From Fulvivirga sp. (lineage in GTDB: Bacteria; Bacteroidota; Bacteroidia; Cytophagales; Cyclobacteriaceae), in assembly GCA_028280565.1 (NCBI GenBank), contig JANQLQ010000156.1:1-45578 (forward strand): DNA of 45,578 nucleotides, written 5' to 3'. Below the pieces are notes generated by a model. The model worked only from the letters and a program-made list of their open reading frames with translations, had not been told where the DNA came from and did not search any database. The translations under genes were made by a program, and so were the position numbers. Positions 27,401 to 34,987 of the stretch are shown in pieces (position 1 is the stretch's first letter; every line of letters begins with the position of its first letter).

Positions 27401-27558
27401 GGCAAGGGAGAGTCATCGACTTCGGTGACCTTACCTGTCACCTGTACTTGTGCGTATGTGAGTTGACAGGTAAGCAGGAAGATCACCAAAATCAACAGCT
27501 TATAAAAAGGCGTAAAGCTGAAGTTTTGGTTGAAAAGTAATAGCTTTTTCATAGGCAT
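24463..27558 (-). CDS. susC: SusC/RagA TonB-dependent glycan transporter
   Basis: A 1031-residue outer-membrane barrel that imports oligosaccharides with energy from TonB. It has a signal peptide (about 1-36, ending LTYAQ), a CarboxypepD_reg-like beta domain (about 38-115, VTGKVTEVDDSPLPGVNI), a plug domain (about 120-240) with EIVVIGYGTIKKSDLTGAV and YIVDGFP...VLKDASATAIYGARGANGV, and a 22-strand barrel ending in aromatic-rich IAGVNINF. The length is normal for the family. ATG codons at 27558 and 27552 both fit. A 45-residue membrane peptide gene ends 6 bases upstream, and a candidate regulator site lies 207-255 bases upstream. It pairs with the SusD directly downstream. Confidence 0.96.
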   Translation of the reverse strand: MPMKKLLLFNQNFSFTPFYKLLILVIFLLTCQLTYAQVQVTGKVTEVDDSPLPGVNIVEKGTTNGTVSDINGDYSLAVSPGATLVYSYIGFTNQEIAVAGRNVIDLVMEVDITSLQEIVVIGYGTIKKSDLTGAVAQVESEDMQRIATSDVNLTLQGRAPGVQVIKNSGAPGTGSTVTIRGLGSLANSDPLYIVDGFPTQDISNLLPADIASVEVLKDASATAIYGARGANGVILITTRRGEEGKINFNFDAYYGATEAWQTLDMLNAEQYANLRLEAFANDGTEPDPTTLAKLEFVRDNPGNGTDWQKEVLEVGKVQNYAMTVNGGKTESKFNFSANYFRLDGIVEGTFEEKIITRFNNDLKFNDWLSGGVNVSYAYQNFTNFVESQFSSPLSTAIRKDPVTMVFDPGLGTYGRSGLSDVPNPVRLVDEGQERLRSNYRIQAGGFITAELIEGLKFTSRFTFDRIETHNEDFAPAFSINSNEERPVSTLNSFNAQRMSFVNSNFINYARSIDVHSFDAMVGMEMFSDRQEGVNTVVLGAPEDESLRFNVQSPLQEDVQYDDSDFFHNKLLSYFARVNYNYDDRYLVTATVRRDGSSRFAEENRWGTFPSFSAGWNVHNESFFPTSAILSTAKLRAGWGEVGNETSAGSFDYLILYGPNFNYVFGNGATALGAAPTTIVDPSIRWETFRQINIGADIGLFESKVNATVDYFVKTTEDFLFVQPVPGIAGAEGGTSNIGEMRNEGFEIDLGFQDSFGDLDVDLSVNASRILNEVRSLGGGEPLEIGFESRVGGPTTRTQEGEEAVVFYALQTDGIFNSQQEIDNYTNADGELIQPNAQPGDVKYIDTDGDGKIDFADDRTIVGSPLPDLTLAFNAKLRYKGFDLALFIQSSIGNEIANMTKFYSASPSGLENQFASRMDRWTPENTDTNEPRMTVADLNQNFLYSDRYIEDGDYVRLKNVQLGYTFPQAVTDRLFAQSIRVYVSSDNLVTITDYSGFDPEVGRFQNNPLHFGVDYGQYPQPRTFIAGVNINF

Positions 27559-27564
27559 GTTTGG

Positions 27565-27702
27565 TTATAAAAATATCTTGATAAGAATAAAAGCAAAGAG
27601 GATCAGCAAAATGCCCAAGCCGATCTCCAGGCCCAACAATAGTCTTAACTTCCGCCTCGAATTCGTCTTGTAACTTTTGGGGTTGATGATTTGTCTGAAC
27701 AT
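27565..27702 (-). CDS. 45-residue single-helix membrane peptide before susC
   Basis: A short open frame of 45 codons with an ATG start, ending TAA 6 bases before the susC start. The peptide has a positively charged N-terminal half (KSYKTNSRRKLR), then an uninterrupted hydrophobic helix from about residue 21 to 43 (LLLGLEIGLGILLILFAFIL then IKIFL). This predicts one membrane segment with the N-terminus inside. It matches no family that I recognise. The tight spacing to susC, the position as first gene of the operon and the clean charge/hydrophobic layout favour a real small protein. It could also be a leader peptide controlling susC translation. Without homologues this remains a prediction. 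Confidence 0.55.
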   Translation of the reverse strand: MFRQIINPKSYKTNSRRKLRLLLGLEIGLGILLILFAFILIKIFL

Positions 27703-27718
27703 TTTACGACCTATTTGA

Positions 27719-27726
27719 AAGCTAAA
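27719..27726 (-). promoter_or_regulatory. Possible -7 element of the susC operon
   Basis: On the minus strand the sequence reads TAGCTTTC, one base off the Bacteroidota -7 consensus TAnnTTTG. It lies 17 bases before the start of the small membrane peptide. No TTG is found at the proper -33 distance, which would fit an activator-dependent promoter. The candidate operator at 27765-27813 lies just upstream of where RNA polymerase would bind. Confidence 0.3.
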
Positions 27727-27764
27727 TTTGGGGATTTAACCGTCGGGTCATGATCGTGAAAACG

Positions 27765-27813
27765 CACAAATACGGGTGGAGAATGTCACACGCCCGGAGG
27801 AGGGATGTAACGC
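27765..27813. promoter_or_regulatory. Candidate HTCS operator upstream of the susC operon
   Basis: Plus-strand reading gives CACAAATACGGGTGGAGAAT then GTCACACG (27765-27792), followed by a second copy at 27795-27813 with GGATGTAAC. The GAATGTCAC and GGATGTAAC cores are 22 bases apart (27781 and 27803), the same spacing and almost the same sequence as the pair upstream of the epimerase operon. Direct repeats spaced by two helical turns suit the AraC-type output domain of the local hybrid regulator. Both operons have the repeat in the same orientation relative to transcription. Confidence 0.55.
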
Positions 27814-28087
27814 TTTGCATCGGTAGATCGCACGGCTTGTTTGAAATTTGAAGGCCTTACGCAAGTCCTTTAACTGGCTTAAGACTATGTCTTGCGCAAG
27901 TCAATAATTAATAATCGATCACAAAGAAGCCTTTGACCTCGAAATTAAGCCCGTGTATTCCCCATAGAGAAGTGAAATCTCACCTACCTAGAGGTTCCTA
28001 AACTACCTATCCTTATTACAAAAAGAACGATCTACGTAGGGGCGATTCATGAATCGCCTCTATGTAAATTGGGGTTAGGGATTTAAG
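27814..28087. repeat. Intergenic palindromes between susC operon and CoA-binding gene
   Basis: The left part holds two related palindromic 10-mers: CTTGCGCAAG (27891-27900, perfect) and CTTACGCAAG (27857-27866). A small hairpin AAGAC-TAT-GTCTT (27881-27893) abuts the first. The right part holds a long inverted repeat at 28033-28066 whose centre GGCGATTCATGAATCGCC (28041-28058) is a perfect 18-base palindrome. Outside it the arms TACGTAGG/TCTATGTA pair with two mismatches. It lies 22 bases after the stop of the minus-strand CoA-binding gene and may serve as its transcription end, but it looks like a dispersed repeat. No gene is seen. Confidence 0.65.
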
Positions 28088-28453
28088 TCAGTATGAACCT
28101 ATGCGAAGCAAAACCAACGTACAAGCTTCTTCGGTTTCAATGCCGGATTGGGTGGCCATTTTTTGGAATTGATAATTTTCTGTTCCGGGGTTGAAAATGA
28201 TCCGCCTGGGTTTGAGCCCCAGCAGGTAGTCATACCATGCAGGTTGGTTTTGTGGGCCCAGGTACATCGTGATGGTATCAATTCCTTCTATCATGGGCAG
28301 CGATCTTAGATCGAGAATGTTTACACCTGCCACACTTCCCTGTTTTATACCCAAGGGTACAATTTCGTGCCCGTGATCCACCAGCATCTGGGCAGCTATG
28401 AAGGCGTAACGGTTGGGGTTTGTCGAAGCCCCGATGATCGCTGTTTTTTTCAT
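28088..28453 (-). CDS. CoA-binding (Rossmann-fold) domain protein
   Basis: A 121-residue single-domain protein of the CoA_binding_2 family. It has the Rossmann start KKTAIIGASTNPNRYAFIAA, then DHGHEIVPLGIKQG, and a C-terminal PRRIIFNPGTEN...EEACTLVLLR. These proteins resemble the nucleotide-binding part of succinyl-CoA synthetase and are common in Bacteroidota; their cellular role is poorly defined. No signal peptide is present, so it is cytoplasmic. It is 122 bases downstream of the FAD-dependent oxidoreductase on the same strand and could share its transcript. Confidence 0.88.
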   Translation of the reverse strand: MKKTAIIGASTNPNRYAFIAAQMLVDHGHEIVPLGIKQGSVAGVNILDLRSLPMIEGIDTITMYLGPQNQPAWYDYLLGLKPRRIIFNPGTENYQFQKMATQSGIETEEACTLVLLRIGSY

Positions 28454-28575
28454 TTTTTATTTCTTGTTTCCATTACAAAGTTTCCGGGCCTTGGGTTTTT
28501 CGCCGACCAGTGTGACGCTTTCCTGGTATTGTGGTCATGCGCGGAAGCCTACCTATTTTCCCGGTTAAGCACCGT

Positions 28576-30174
28576 TCACGATAACAGTTTCGAGCGTTGG
28601 CAAGCGAATTTAGCCGTGTTTTTTACCGCTGCCTCTGCACACCGTTCACCATCCATGGCGGCGGACACGATGCCCCCGGCATAACCTGCACCCTCTCCAC
28701 ACGGGTACAGGCCCTGCAATTGAACATGTTGTAAGGTATCTTTGTTCCTTGGAATACGTACGGGAGACGACGTTCGACTTTCTACTCCCACGACCTGGGC
28801 ATCATTGGTAAAATATCCCTTCATTTTTTTCCCGAAAGCTTTAAAACCTATTCTTAATCGTTCGGCGATGAAGGGGGGTAGCACCTCATCCATAGCCACA
28901 GAATATAGGCCCGGCTGGTAAGAAGTGACCGGTAAATTAGCAGAAACCTTCCTGCTTACGAAATCACCCATTCTCTGGGCAGGGGCCACTTGGGTACCCC
29001 CGGCGATTTCACAGGCTTTCTTCTCTATGGCTGCCTGGAAAGACATGGCCGCCAGCGGACCGTGACAGTGGTACTCCCCAAGATCAGCGGGCTCTACGGC
29101 CACTACGATCCCCGAATTAGCAAATCTTGAGTTTCGGCGGGAGGGGCTCATGCCATTCACCACAACTTCACCCGGTGCCGTGGCCGAAGGGACAATAAAG
29201 CCTCCCGGGCACATACAAAAAGAAAAAACACCCCGCGATCCCGTTTGATAGGTGGCCTGGTGTACCAACGAATACGAGGAAGCTGGCAAATAATCCCCCC
29301 TGCCTCCGCTACAGTGATATTGAATGCTATCTATGAGCTCTTGGGGATGTTCTATCCTTACCCCTAACGCAAAAGGTTTTGCCTCTATGGCTATACCCTT
29401 CTTTTGCAAAAGTTCAAAGATATCCCGTGCGGAATGTCCCGTGGCAAGGATCACGGCTTCTCCTTTTAGCACATCACCGTTCACAAGCTTTACCCCTTTG
29501 ACTTCATTATGCTCAATGAGTAGGTCAGCGACTTTGCTTTCAAAGTGTACTTCCCCACCGGCGTTTACAATACTTTCCCGGAGGGCCGTCACAATATGGG
29601 GTAATTTATTGGTACCGATATGCGGGTGGGCTTCAAATAAAATATCTTCTTTGGCGCCGTGTGCCACCAATACTTCCAGGATACGCTGCACGTCTCCTCG
29701 TTTTTTTGATCGGGTATAAAGCTTCCCGTCAGAGTAGGTACCCGCTCCCCCTTCTCCAAAACAGTAGTTGGAATCCGGGTTAACGATATGATGCTTATTG
29801 ATCGCGGCCAGGTCTCTCCGCCGGGCACGTACGTCTTTACCTCTTTCCAAGACGATGGGTTTTACACCCATCTCCACCAGTCGCAAAGCGGCAAATAGGC
29901 CGGCGGGTCCTGCCCCGATAATAATGACCGGGTCAGATGCAGATACCGTAGGATAATCCCGGGTGTGACTGATCAAAGGAGGCAGGTTGCCTGGGCCATA
30001 AACTTCCAGCACGACATTGACTTTCACCTGTGCCTTACGAGCATCTATGGATCTTTTTTTGATTCTCCAATGAGATGAGCCGGGCACACCTACCCTGTCA
30101 CGGAGCAATTGTTGAAATAGCTGGTCGTCAAAAGCCTCCCCAGGCTTCAACGACAATTCTATGGTCTTTTTCAA
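28576..30174 (-). CDS. FAD-dependent oxidoreductase (COG2509 type)
   Basis: A 532-residue flavoprotein with an N-terminal extension (1-80) containing a small alpha/beta part typical of the COG2509 group, then the dinucleotide-binding motif GAGPAGLFAALRL (87-99) with LERG at 109-112. Later motifs are FGEGGAGTYSDGKLYTR, ILATGHSARDIF, CMCPGG and the C-terminal LYPCGEGAGYAGGIVSAAMDG, all characteristic of this uncharacterised family of predicted FAD dehydrogenases. The reaction is unknown. It is cytoplasmic, with no signal. It starts 27 bases after the MORN-repeat gene, so the two may be co-transcribed, although their functions are not obviously linked. Confidence 0.9.
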   Translation of the reverse strand: MKKTIELSLKPGEAFDDQLFQQLLRDRVGVPGSSHWRIKKRSIDARKAQVKVNVVLEVYGPGNLPPLISHTRDYPTVSASDPVIIIGAGPAGLFAALRLVEMGVKPIVLERGKDVRARRRDLAAINKHHIVNPDSNYCFGEGGAGTYSDGKLYTRSKKRGDVQRILEVLVAHGAKEDILFEAHPHIGTNKLPHIVTALRESIVNAGGEVHFESKVADLLIEHNEVKGVKLVNGDVLKGEAVILATGHSARDIFELLQKKGIAIEAKPFALGVRIEHPQELIDSIQYHCSGGRGDYLPASSYSLVHQATYQTGSRGVFSFCMCPGGFIVPSATAPGEVVVNGMSPSRRNSRFANSGIVVAVEPADLGEYHCHGPLAAMSFQAAIEKKACEIAGGTQVAPAQRMGDFVSRKVSANLPVTSYQPGLYSVAMDEVLPPFIAERLRIGFKAFGKKMKGYFTNDAQVVGVESRTSSPVRIPRNKDTLQHVQLQGLYPCGEGAGYAGGIVSAAMDGERCAEAAVKNTAKFACQRSKLLS

Positions 30175-30201
30175 GTGTAAGGTGTTTATCCTTAAAACTA
30201 T

Positions 30202-32013
30202 CTATCTTCTCCTCCTAGGGCCTAACGCGAAGGCATACCCAATGTTGAGGCCAAAGTTAAAGGCCAAAGTTATGGTATCCTGGTCCAGGTCCTCAAAAAT
30301 ATTGTCAAAACCCTGGTCAATACTAAAGTCCCGGTACCCTGTACCCAAGCTGATGAAACTGTCTACCGTAAAGCCACGATTCGTCGTACTCTGCATGAGC
30401 CGGTACCCCAAGATGACGGAGTACTCGATCTTACGTTCTGATGCACTGGCACGCATGATGTCTTCCGGGGGTGAGGCCGGGCTGACATTCGCATAATGGC
30501 TGATGTTCGTGAACCGTATCTCGTGCCCGAAATACCAAAGACCGTACCGGTTGTCCGGGTTATAAAACTTTTGTTTAATGGTCAATGAGTATCCCCGGTC
30601 GAATACTTCGTCTAGCGCGACATCCTCATCTGGGGTATAAAACGGATCTCGTATGCCTTCAAACTCCACCTCATGTCCCAGGCGTTCTTGCAGGTAGAAC
30701 TCCACGCCAAAAGGAACGCGGCCCAGGAAAGAAAGAAAAGGATTGGTCTGTACGATGACTCCTTGGAACTCGTTGATCTTAGCATCGAAGTAGTTGAATT
30801 TTTTTCTTTTGAAACGGTACTCTCCTACCCCATACTCCCGGACCACCCGGGGCTGGGGCGCTTCGTCCGCTATGATCTTTTGCTCGTTGTAAATAGGCCG
30901 GTAGTATCCTGAAAGCGTGCCGTTGTCTCGATAGAGCTCCCATTTACCTACTTTCTGACCATTATCAATGATACCCTTGGTCTGGAGCGTGCCATCCGGG
31001 TAATATCCGAAATACTCTCCCCGGCCATCGACAAAATCACAAACTCCCTCTAACTTGTTATCTTCATAATAATACCTCCAAACCCCATGGTTCTTACCAC
31101 CGGCGATCGTTCCCCTTATTTTAACGCTTTTATCGGGATAATACTCCGTATACACCCCATTGCCATTTTTATACTCCGTTTCACCTTTTAGCGATCCGTC
31201 ATCGTTAAATATCCCCCAATAGCCCGATTTTTTCCCCCGGACAAACTCTCCTTTGGAGCTGATTTGTCCATTATCATGATAGTAGAGCCATTCTCCCTGT
31301 GCAGCCCCATTTAAAAAGTCCCCTTTGGCCGCCACTTGACCATTTTCATGGTAATACACCCACGGGCCGGTCCGTTTACCGTTTTGATATTCTCCCTCGG
31401 CTTGCAGCTTCCCGCTCTTAAAGTAATATTGCCAATGCCCGACACTCTTGGCCCCCGATTTTGAACCTTTTGCTTTTTTTTCACCCATAGCATAGTATTC
31501 AGTGATCTTACCTTTGCCATAGGCATAATGGGTCTCTGACTTTTTGTTACCATCTTCATAGTAGCCGGTCCAGCTTCCTTCACGCTTGTTATCCTCGAAG
31601 TTTCCTTGCTCTTTGAGTTCCCCGCTTTCGTAATAAATTTTCCACTCTCCACGCCGTTTTTTTCCGGAGATCTCTCCTTCCATACTTTTCTCTCCATTTT
31701 CAAAATAGTATTTCCAGTAACCGTCGTTAGAGCCAGTCTTAAGGTTCCCTACCATTCTTAGCTTACCGGTTTCGTAATAGAACTCCCATTCCCCCACTGT
31801 TTCATTATTCGAAAATAATCCTCGTGATTCTATGTTCCCGTTGATGTAATACGATAGGTAAGCCCCTTCTAATACATTTGAAAAAGTGTCACGAACGTGA
31901 TAGATCTCCTTTATTTTCTTGTTTTCGTCGTCGTGGTAGGAATACCGCTCTACCTGTGCGTATATCCCATTGGAGATCAAAAACAAAAGCTGTATGTGTA
32001 AAATTGATTTCAA
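30202..32013 (-). CDS. MORN_2-repeat protein with probable outer-membrane barrel C-terminus
   Basis: A 603-residue exported protein. The signal peptide (about 1-19, ending GIYA) requires the TTG start at 32013; no ATG lies upstream in frame before a stop codon, and AAAGGTGC precedes the TTG. Residues of about 48-370 consist of about 13 tandem repeats of about 23 residues of the MORN_2 type (G-W-YY-NG-L-G form, for example GEWLYYHDNGQISSKGEF). The last 200 residues (about 400-603) lose the repeat, are strand-rich with alternating aromatics (FLSFLGRVPFGVEFYLQERL), and end FNFGLNIGYAFALGP. They resemble a small outer-membrane beta-barrel. MORN_2 proteins in Bacteroidota have no settled function. 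The fusion suggests a surface- or periplasm-facing scaffold anchored in the outer membrane (inference). Confidence 0.8.
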   Translation of the reverse strand: MKSILHIQLLFLISNGIYAQVERYSYHDDENKKIKEIYHVRDTFSNVLEGAYLSYYINGNIESRGLFSNNETVGEWEFYYETGKLRMVGNLKTGSNDGYWKYYFENGEKSMEGEISGKKRRGEWKIYYESGELKEQGNFEDNKREGSWTGYYEDGNKKSETHYAYGKGKITEYYAMGEKKAKGSKSGAKSVGHWQYYFKSGKLQAEGEYQNGKRTGPWVYYHENGQVAAKGDFLNGAAQGEWLYYHDNGQISSKGEFVRGKKSGYWGIFNDDGSLKGETEYKNGNGVYTEYYPDKSVKIRGTIAGGKNHGVWRYYYEDNKLEGVCDFVDGRGEYFGYYPDGTLQTKGIIDNGQKVGKWELYRDNGTLSGYYRPIYNEQKIIADEAPQPRVVREYGVGEYRFKRKKFNYFDAKINEFQGVIVQTNPFLSFLGRVPFGVEFYLQERLGHEVEFEGIRDPFYTPDEDVALDEVFDRGYSLTIKQKFYNPDNRYGLWYFGHEIRFTNISHYANVSPASPPEDIMRASASERKIEYSVILGYRLMQSTTNRGFTVDSFISLGTGYRDFSIDQGFDNIFEDLDQDTITLAFNFGLNIGYAFALGPRRRR

Positions 32014-32204
32014 ATAAGCACCTTTGGCACTAAGATAGACAGTAAATAAGATTCGTGGTAGTTAAAATACTATTAACCAATGATCTTACGCACTAAACAG
32101 GCGGAAATTTTAATTCCGCCATATAATGCTACGCCTTCCTCCTGCTGAAGGTTGCGATCACACGGTTTCAAAGCCAGGAGATAGAGCAGCGGGACCAGTA
32201 GCAT

Positions 32205-33170
32205 TCAGGAACGATCAAGCGCGGCTTTCACCCATCCTTTGCCCCATTCGGCCTTTTCCTCTTCCGACCATAGCCCCGGGAAAAAAATGATCTTTTGAAA
32301 ACGTGGGGGCAAATATTTCTGCCAGTTGGTCCCACCGGTGGCAGCAATGTCCACGGGGTCCTTTTGGAGGTATTTTACTGCTGATTTATAATGGGCCAAT
32401 GGCCAGTTTACATTGGCCAGCAAGTCATACGTTCGCAATACGCTTTTGATGCGTTCATTATCTACACCTTGCGAAAAGTTTTGCTGGTATATTTTGAGCA
32501 GGTTCGTTGTTTTGAACTTTTTAGCCCGATGCAAAAAGGAATGATAATATTTTTCTTCGAATTGCTTCAGTGTAAGCGTCTTTTTTCCCGAGGCCAATTC
32601 CGTAGCCCCTCGTTTCCAATAGATCGCCTCCAGCAGTTTTTCCGGGCTGTCCGCGGGGTCCAGGTCTTTACGCAGGTCTAATGACGTAAGGTTATAGAGA
32701 TCCGTACTACTCAACTCAATCCAGCGATACTGGGCAGATTGAAAGCCACTGGAAGGTAATAGCGACATCCTGAACTTCAGGAATTGATCCCGTTCCATCC
32801 CTTCTACCATGATAGAGAAGCTATGTTCCAGCAATTCGAAGTAGCGGTTGACCCTTTGCATCCTTTCCACGAAAAAATCGGCTTGGATATCCTCATGAAA
32901 GCAGACCTGTTCTATCTCCCATAAGATCAGCTTGAAGAATAGCTCGGTATGCTGGTGGTAGATGATGAAGATCATTTCATCTTTGAGGCCTGTTTTCGGG
33001 GTCTGGAGGCTCATCAAAGTGTCCAGGTGGATGTAATCCCAATACGTAAGATAATCGGAATACAACAGGCCGTCCAGGTAAGACGAGAGGTCTTGCCCCA
33101 TGACCTCGTACTTCTCCTCTAACTTCTTGATCTGCTTGAGGATATGCGCGTCGATTTTATCTTCGGGCAT
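32205..33170 (-). CDS. kynA: Tryptophan 2,3-dioxygenase family protein
   Basis: This heme enzyme is predicted to open the indole ring of tryptophan to N-formylkynurenine. The 321-residue all-helical protein has IIYHQHTELFFK (H74 at the substrate site), FRMSLLPSSGFQSAQYR (R134, which holds the substrate carboxylate), WPLAHYKSAVKYL (H260, heme ligand) and ATGGTNWQKYLPP (T278). These match the order and spacing of the essential residues of bacterial tryptophan dioxygenase. It is cytoplasmic. It is divergent from the acyl-CoA dehydrogenase gene across a 76-base promoter region; a glutaryl-CoA dehydrogenase would act at the far end of tryptophan and lysine breakdown, so shared control is plausible. 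Confidence 0.88.
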   Translation of the reverse strand: MPEDKIDAHILKQIKKLEEKYEVMGQDLSSYLDGLLYSDYLTYWDYIHLDTLMSLQTPKTGLKDEMIFIIYHQHTELFFKLILWEIEQVCFHEDIQADFFVERMQRVNRYFELLEHSFSIMVEGMERDQFLKFRMSLLPSSGFQSAQYRWIELSSTDLYNLTSLDLRKDLDPADSPEKLLEAIYWKRGATELASGKKTLTLKQFEEKYYHSFLHRAKKFKTTNLLKIYQQNFSQGVDNERIKSVLRTYDLLANVNWPLAHYKSAVKYLQKDPVDIAATGGTNWQKYLPPRFQKIIFFPGLWSEEEKAEWGKGWVKAALDRS

Positions 33171-33210
33171 ACGTTTTATGAATAAATGATGGATGTTTCA
33201 AACGGTTGCG

Positions 33211-33218
33211 TAAATTTG
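33211..33218 (+). promoter_or_regulatory. -7 promoter element of the acyl-CoA dehydrogenase
   Basis: TAAATTTG matches the Bacteroidota -7 consensus TAnnTTTG exactly and lies 28 bases before the ATG. No TTG is found 19-21 bases upstream, so the -33 element is weak. Confidence 0.55.
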
Positions 33219-33246
33219 GAATTTAAAAACGAATAACCAAAAGAAT

Positions 33247-34464
33247 ATGAGCACGAACCAGGTAGAAGCGAATGTGAACAAGCGATCGGCTAATGATCTT
33301 TTTGAGTCCCCCGATTTTTATAACATCGATGACTTACTGAATGAAGAGCATAAGCTTATTCGTAGCTCTATTCGCGATTTCGTAAAAAAGGAGATCTCAC
33401 CTTACATAGAGGACTGGTGTGAAAAGGCACATTTTCCCTATGAAATCGTAAAAAAATTCGGCGACATCGGGGCTTTTGGTCCTACCATCCCCGAACAGTA
33501 TGGCGGGGGTGGGCTTGATTATATTTCATACGGTTTGATCATGCAGGAGATCGAACGAGGGGATTCAGGGATGCGCTCTACCGCTTCCGTGCAGGGCTCA
33601 CTGGTTATGTATCCCATCTATAAATTTGGCACCGAGGAGCAGCGCAATAAATACTTACCAAAGCTTGCATCCGGCGAACATTTGGGTTGTTTTGGCTTGA
33701 CAGAGCCCGACCACGGCTCCAACCCCAGTGGAATGATCACCAATTTTACAGACGAAGGGGATCATTACCTGCTAAATGGCGCTAAGATGTGGATCTCCAA
33801 CTCCCCTAAAGCAGATATCGCCGTAGTTTGGGCCAAAAATGAAGAGGGAAGGATCCACGGATTGATCGTAGAGCGTGGCATGGAAGGTTTTTCTACCCCG
33901 GAGACCCATGGAAAATGGTCATTACGGGCCAGCACTACCGGTGAGCTTGTTTTTGATAATGTTAAAGTACCAAAAGACAACCTGCTGCCGGGCAAAAGTG
34001 GCCTTGGAGCACCGCTTATGTGCCTTGACTCTGCCCGGTATGGCATTGCCTGGGGAGCCCTAGGCGCAGCAATGGATTGTTACGATTCGGCACGGAGATA
34101 CGCCAGCGAAAGGATACAATTTGATAAGCCCATTGCTTCGTTCCAGTTGGTACAAAAGAAACTAGCAGAAATGCTTACGGAAATCACCAAAGGACAACTC
34201 CTGAACTGGAAGCTAGGGATGATGATGAATGAAGGTACAGCGACTACACCACAGATCTCCATGGCGAAAAGAAATTCAGTGGAAATGGCTCTCAATATTG
34301 CCCGGGAAGCCCGGCAGATCCACGGGGGAATGGGGATCACGGGAGAATACCCGATGATGCGGCACATGATGAACCTGGAAAGCGTGGTGACGTACGAGGG
34401 CACGCATGATATTCATTTGCTGATCTTAGGCGCGGATATTACGGGGATTCCTGCTTTTGCTTAG
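33247..34464 (+). CDS. Acyl-CoA dehydrogenase, glutaryl-CoA dehydrogenase type
   Basis: A 405-residue cytoplasmic flavoenzyme predicted to oxidise and decarboxylate glutaryl-CoA to crotonyl-CoA. Family motifs are all present: ERGDSGMRSTASVQGSLVM with R110 in the place of the glutarate-binding arginine; CFGLTEPDHGSNPSGM for FAD/substrate contact; MWISNSP; RQIHGGMGITGEYP; and the catalytic base E384 in VVTYEGTHDIHLLILG. The last motif, with EGTHDIH near the C-terminus, separates this subgroup from short-chain and isovaleryl dehydrogenases. Partners such as electron-transfer flavoprotein are not in the window. The start ATG 33247 follows an exact -7 element. Assignment to glutaryl-CoA is by motif, not by assay. 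Confidence 0.9.
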   Translation: MSTNQVEANVNKRSANDLFESPDFYNIDDLLNEEHKLIRSSIRDFVKKEISPYIEDWCEKAHFPYEIVKKFGDIGAFGPTIPEQYGGGGLDYISYGLIMQEIERGDSGMRSTASVQGSLVMYPIYKFGTEEQRNKYLPKLASGEHLGCFGLTEPDHGSNPSGMITNFTDEGDHYLLNGAKMWISNSPKADIAVVWAKNEEGRIHGLIVERGMEGFSTPETHGKWSLRASTTGELVFDNVKVPKDNLLPGKSGLGAPLMCLDSARYGIAWGALGAAMDCYDSARRYASERIQFDKPIASFQLVQKKLAEMLTEITKGQLLNWKLGMMMNEGTATTPQISMAKRNSVEMALNIAREARQIHGGMGITGEYPMMRHMMNLESVVTYEGTHDIHLLILGADITGIPAFA

Positions 34465-34953
34465 TATTTTGTGTTTGTGCCGAGAAAAGCACTTAGGGCA
34501 TGGCGCGTAGCCTTGTGATGAAGGGCGTGGGAGTCAACGCTAAAGGTAGTTTGGCAAGGTATGTTTTTTCATCAAAAACGAAATAAAACTACCGTAGTGT
34601 TATTCTTCCACCAGGAGTGAGGAGGCAGTGCAAAACAGCCCAATAGATACCTTTGGAGAAATCTGCGAAGTCGCAGAACAGTCAACTCCGTACACTTACC
34701 AATAGATCGATTTCGCGGCCATTTACAAAGCAAACTCTCCTGGGCGATCCCAATGGAGTTACTACCCGGTGAATGTGGTAGTAATGAAATTTTAGCTAGA
34801 TTTTGTAAGGGTTAGAGTAACTCGGTAACAGCCCCCTGCTCCTACATCAAGGACTCACCCTGGAATAAATTGTGATTAAGAACTCCTTAAATTCGTTTTA
34901 AGGCCGGGTTCATTTCCCTCTCCTGCACACGTGTCAAAATTTGGAAATAAATC
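34465..34953. other. Intergenic region, no gene seen
   Basis: Nearly 490 bases without a credible reading frame. The only clear structure is a perfect 7-base stem TCTGCGA-AG-TCGCAGA at 34662-34677 with no T-run after it. Nothing else repeats or resembles a known RNA. The promoter of the next operon begins at 34954. Confidence 0.5.
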
Positions 34954-34983
34954 TTGCTAGTGAATTCATCATTTTTATCTTTG
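34954..34983 (+). promoter_or_regulatory. Promoter of the DUF4856-imelysin operon
   Basis: TTG at 34954-34956, a 19-base spacer and TATCTTTG at 34976-34983 match the Bacteroidota housekeeping consensus exactly. Transcription should start about 6-8 bases downstream, inside the palindrome at 34988-35012. Confidence 0.75.
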
Positions 34984-34987
34984 CGCC

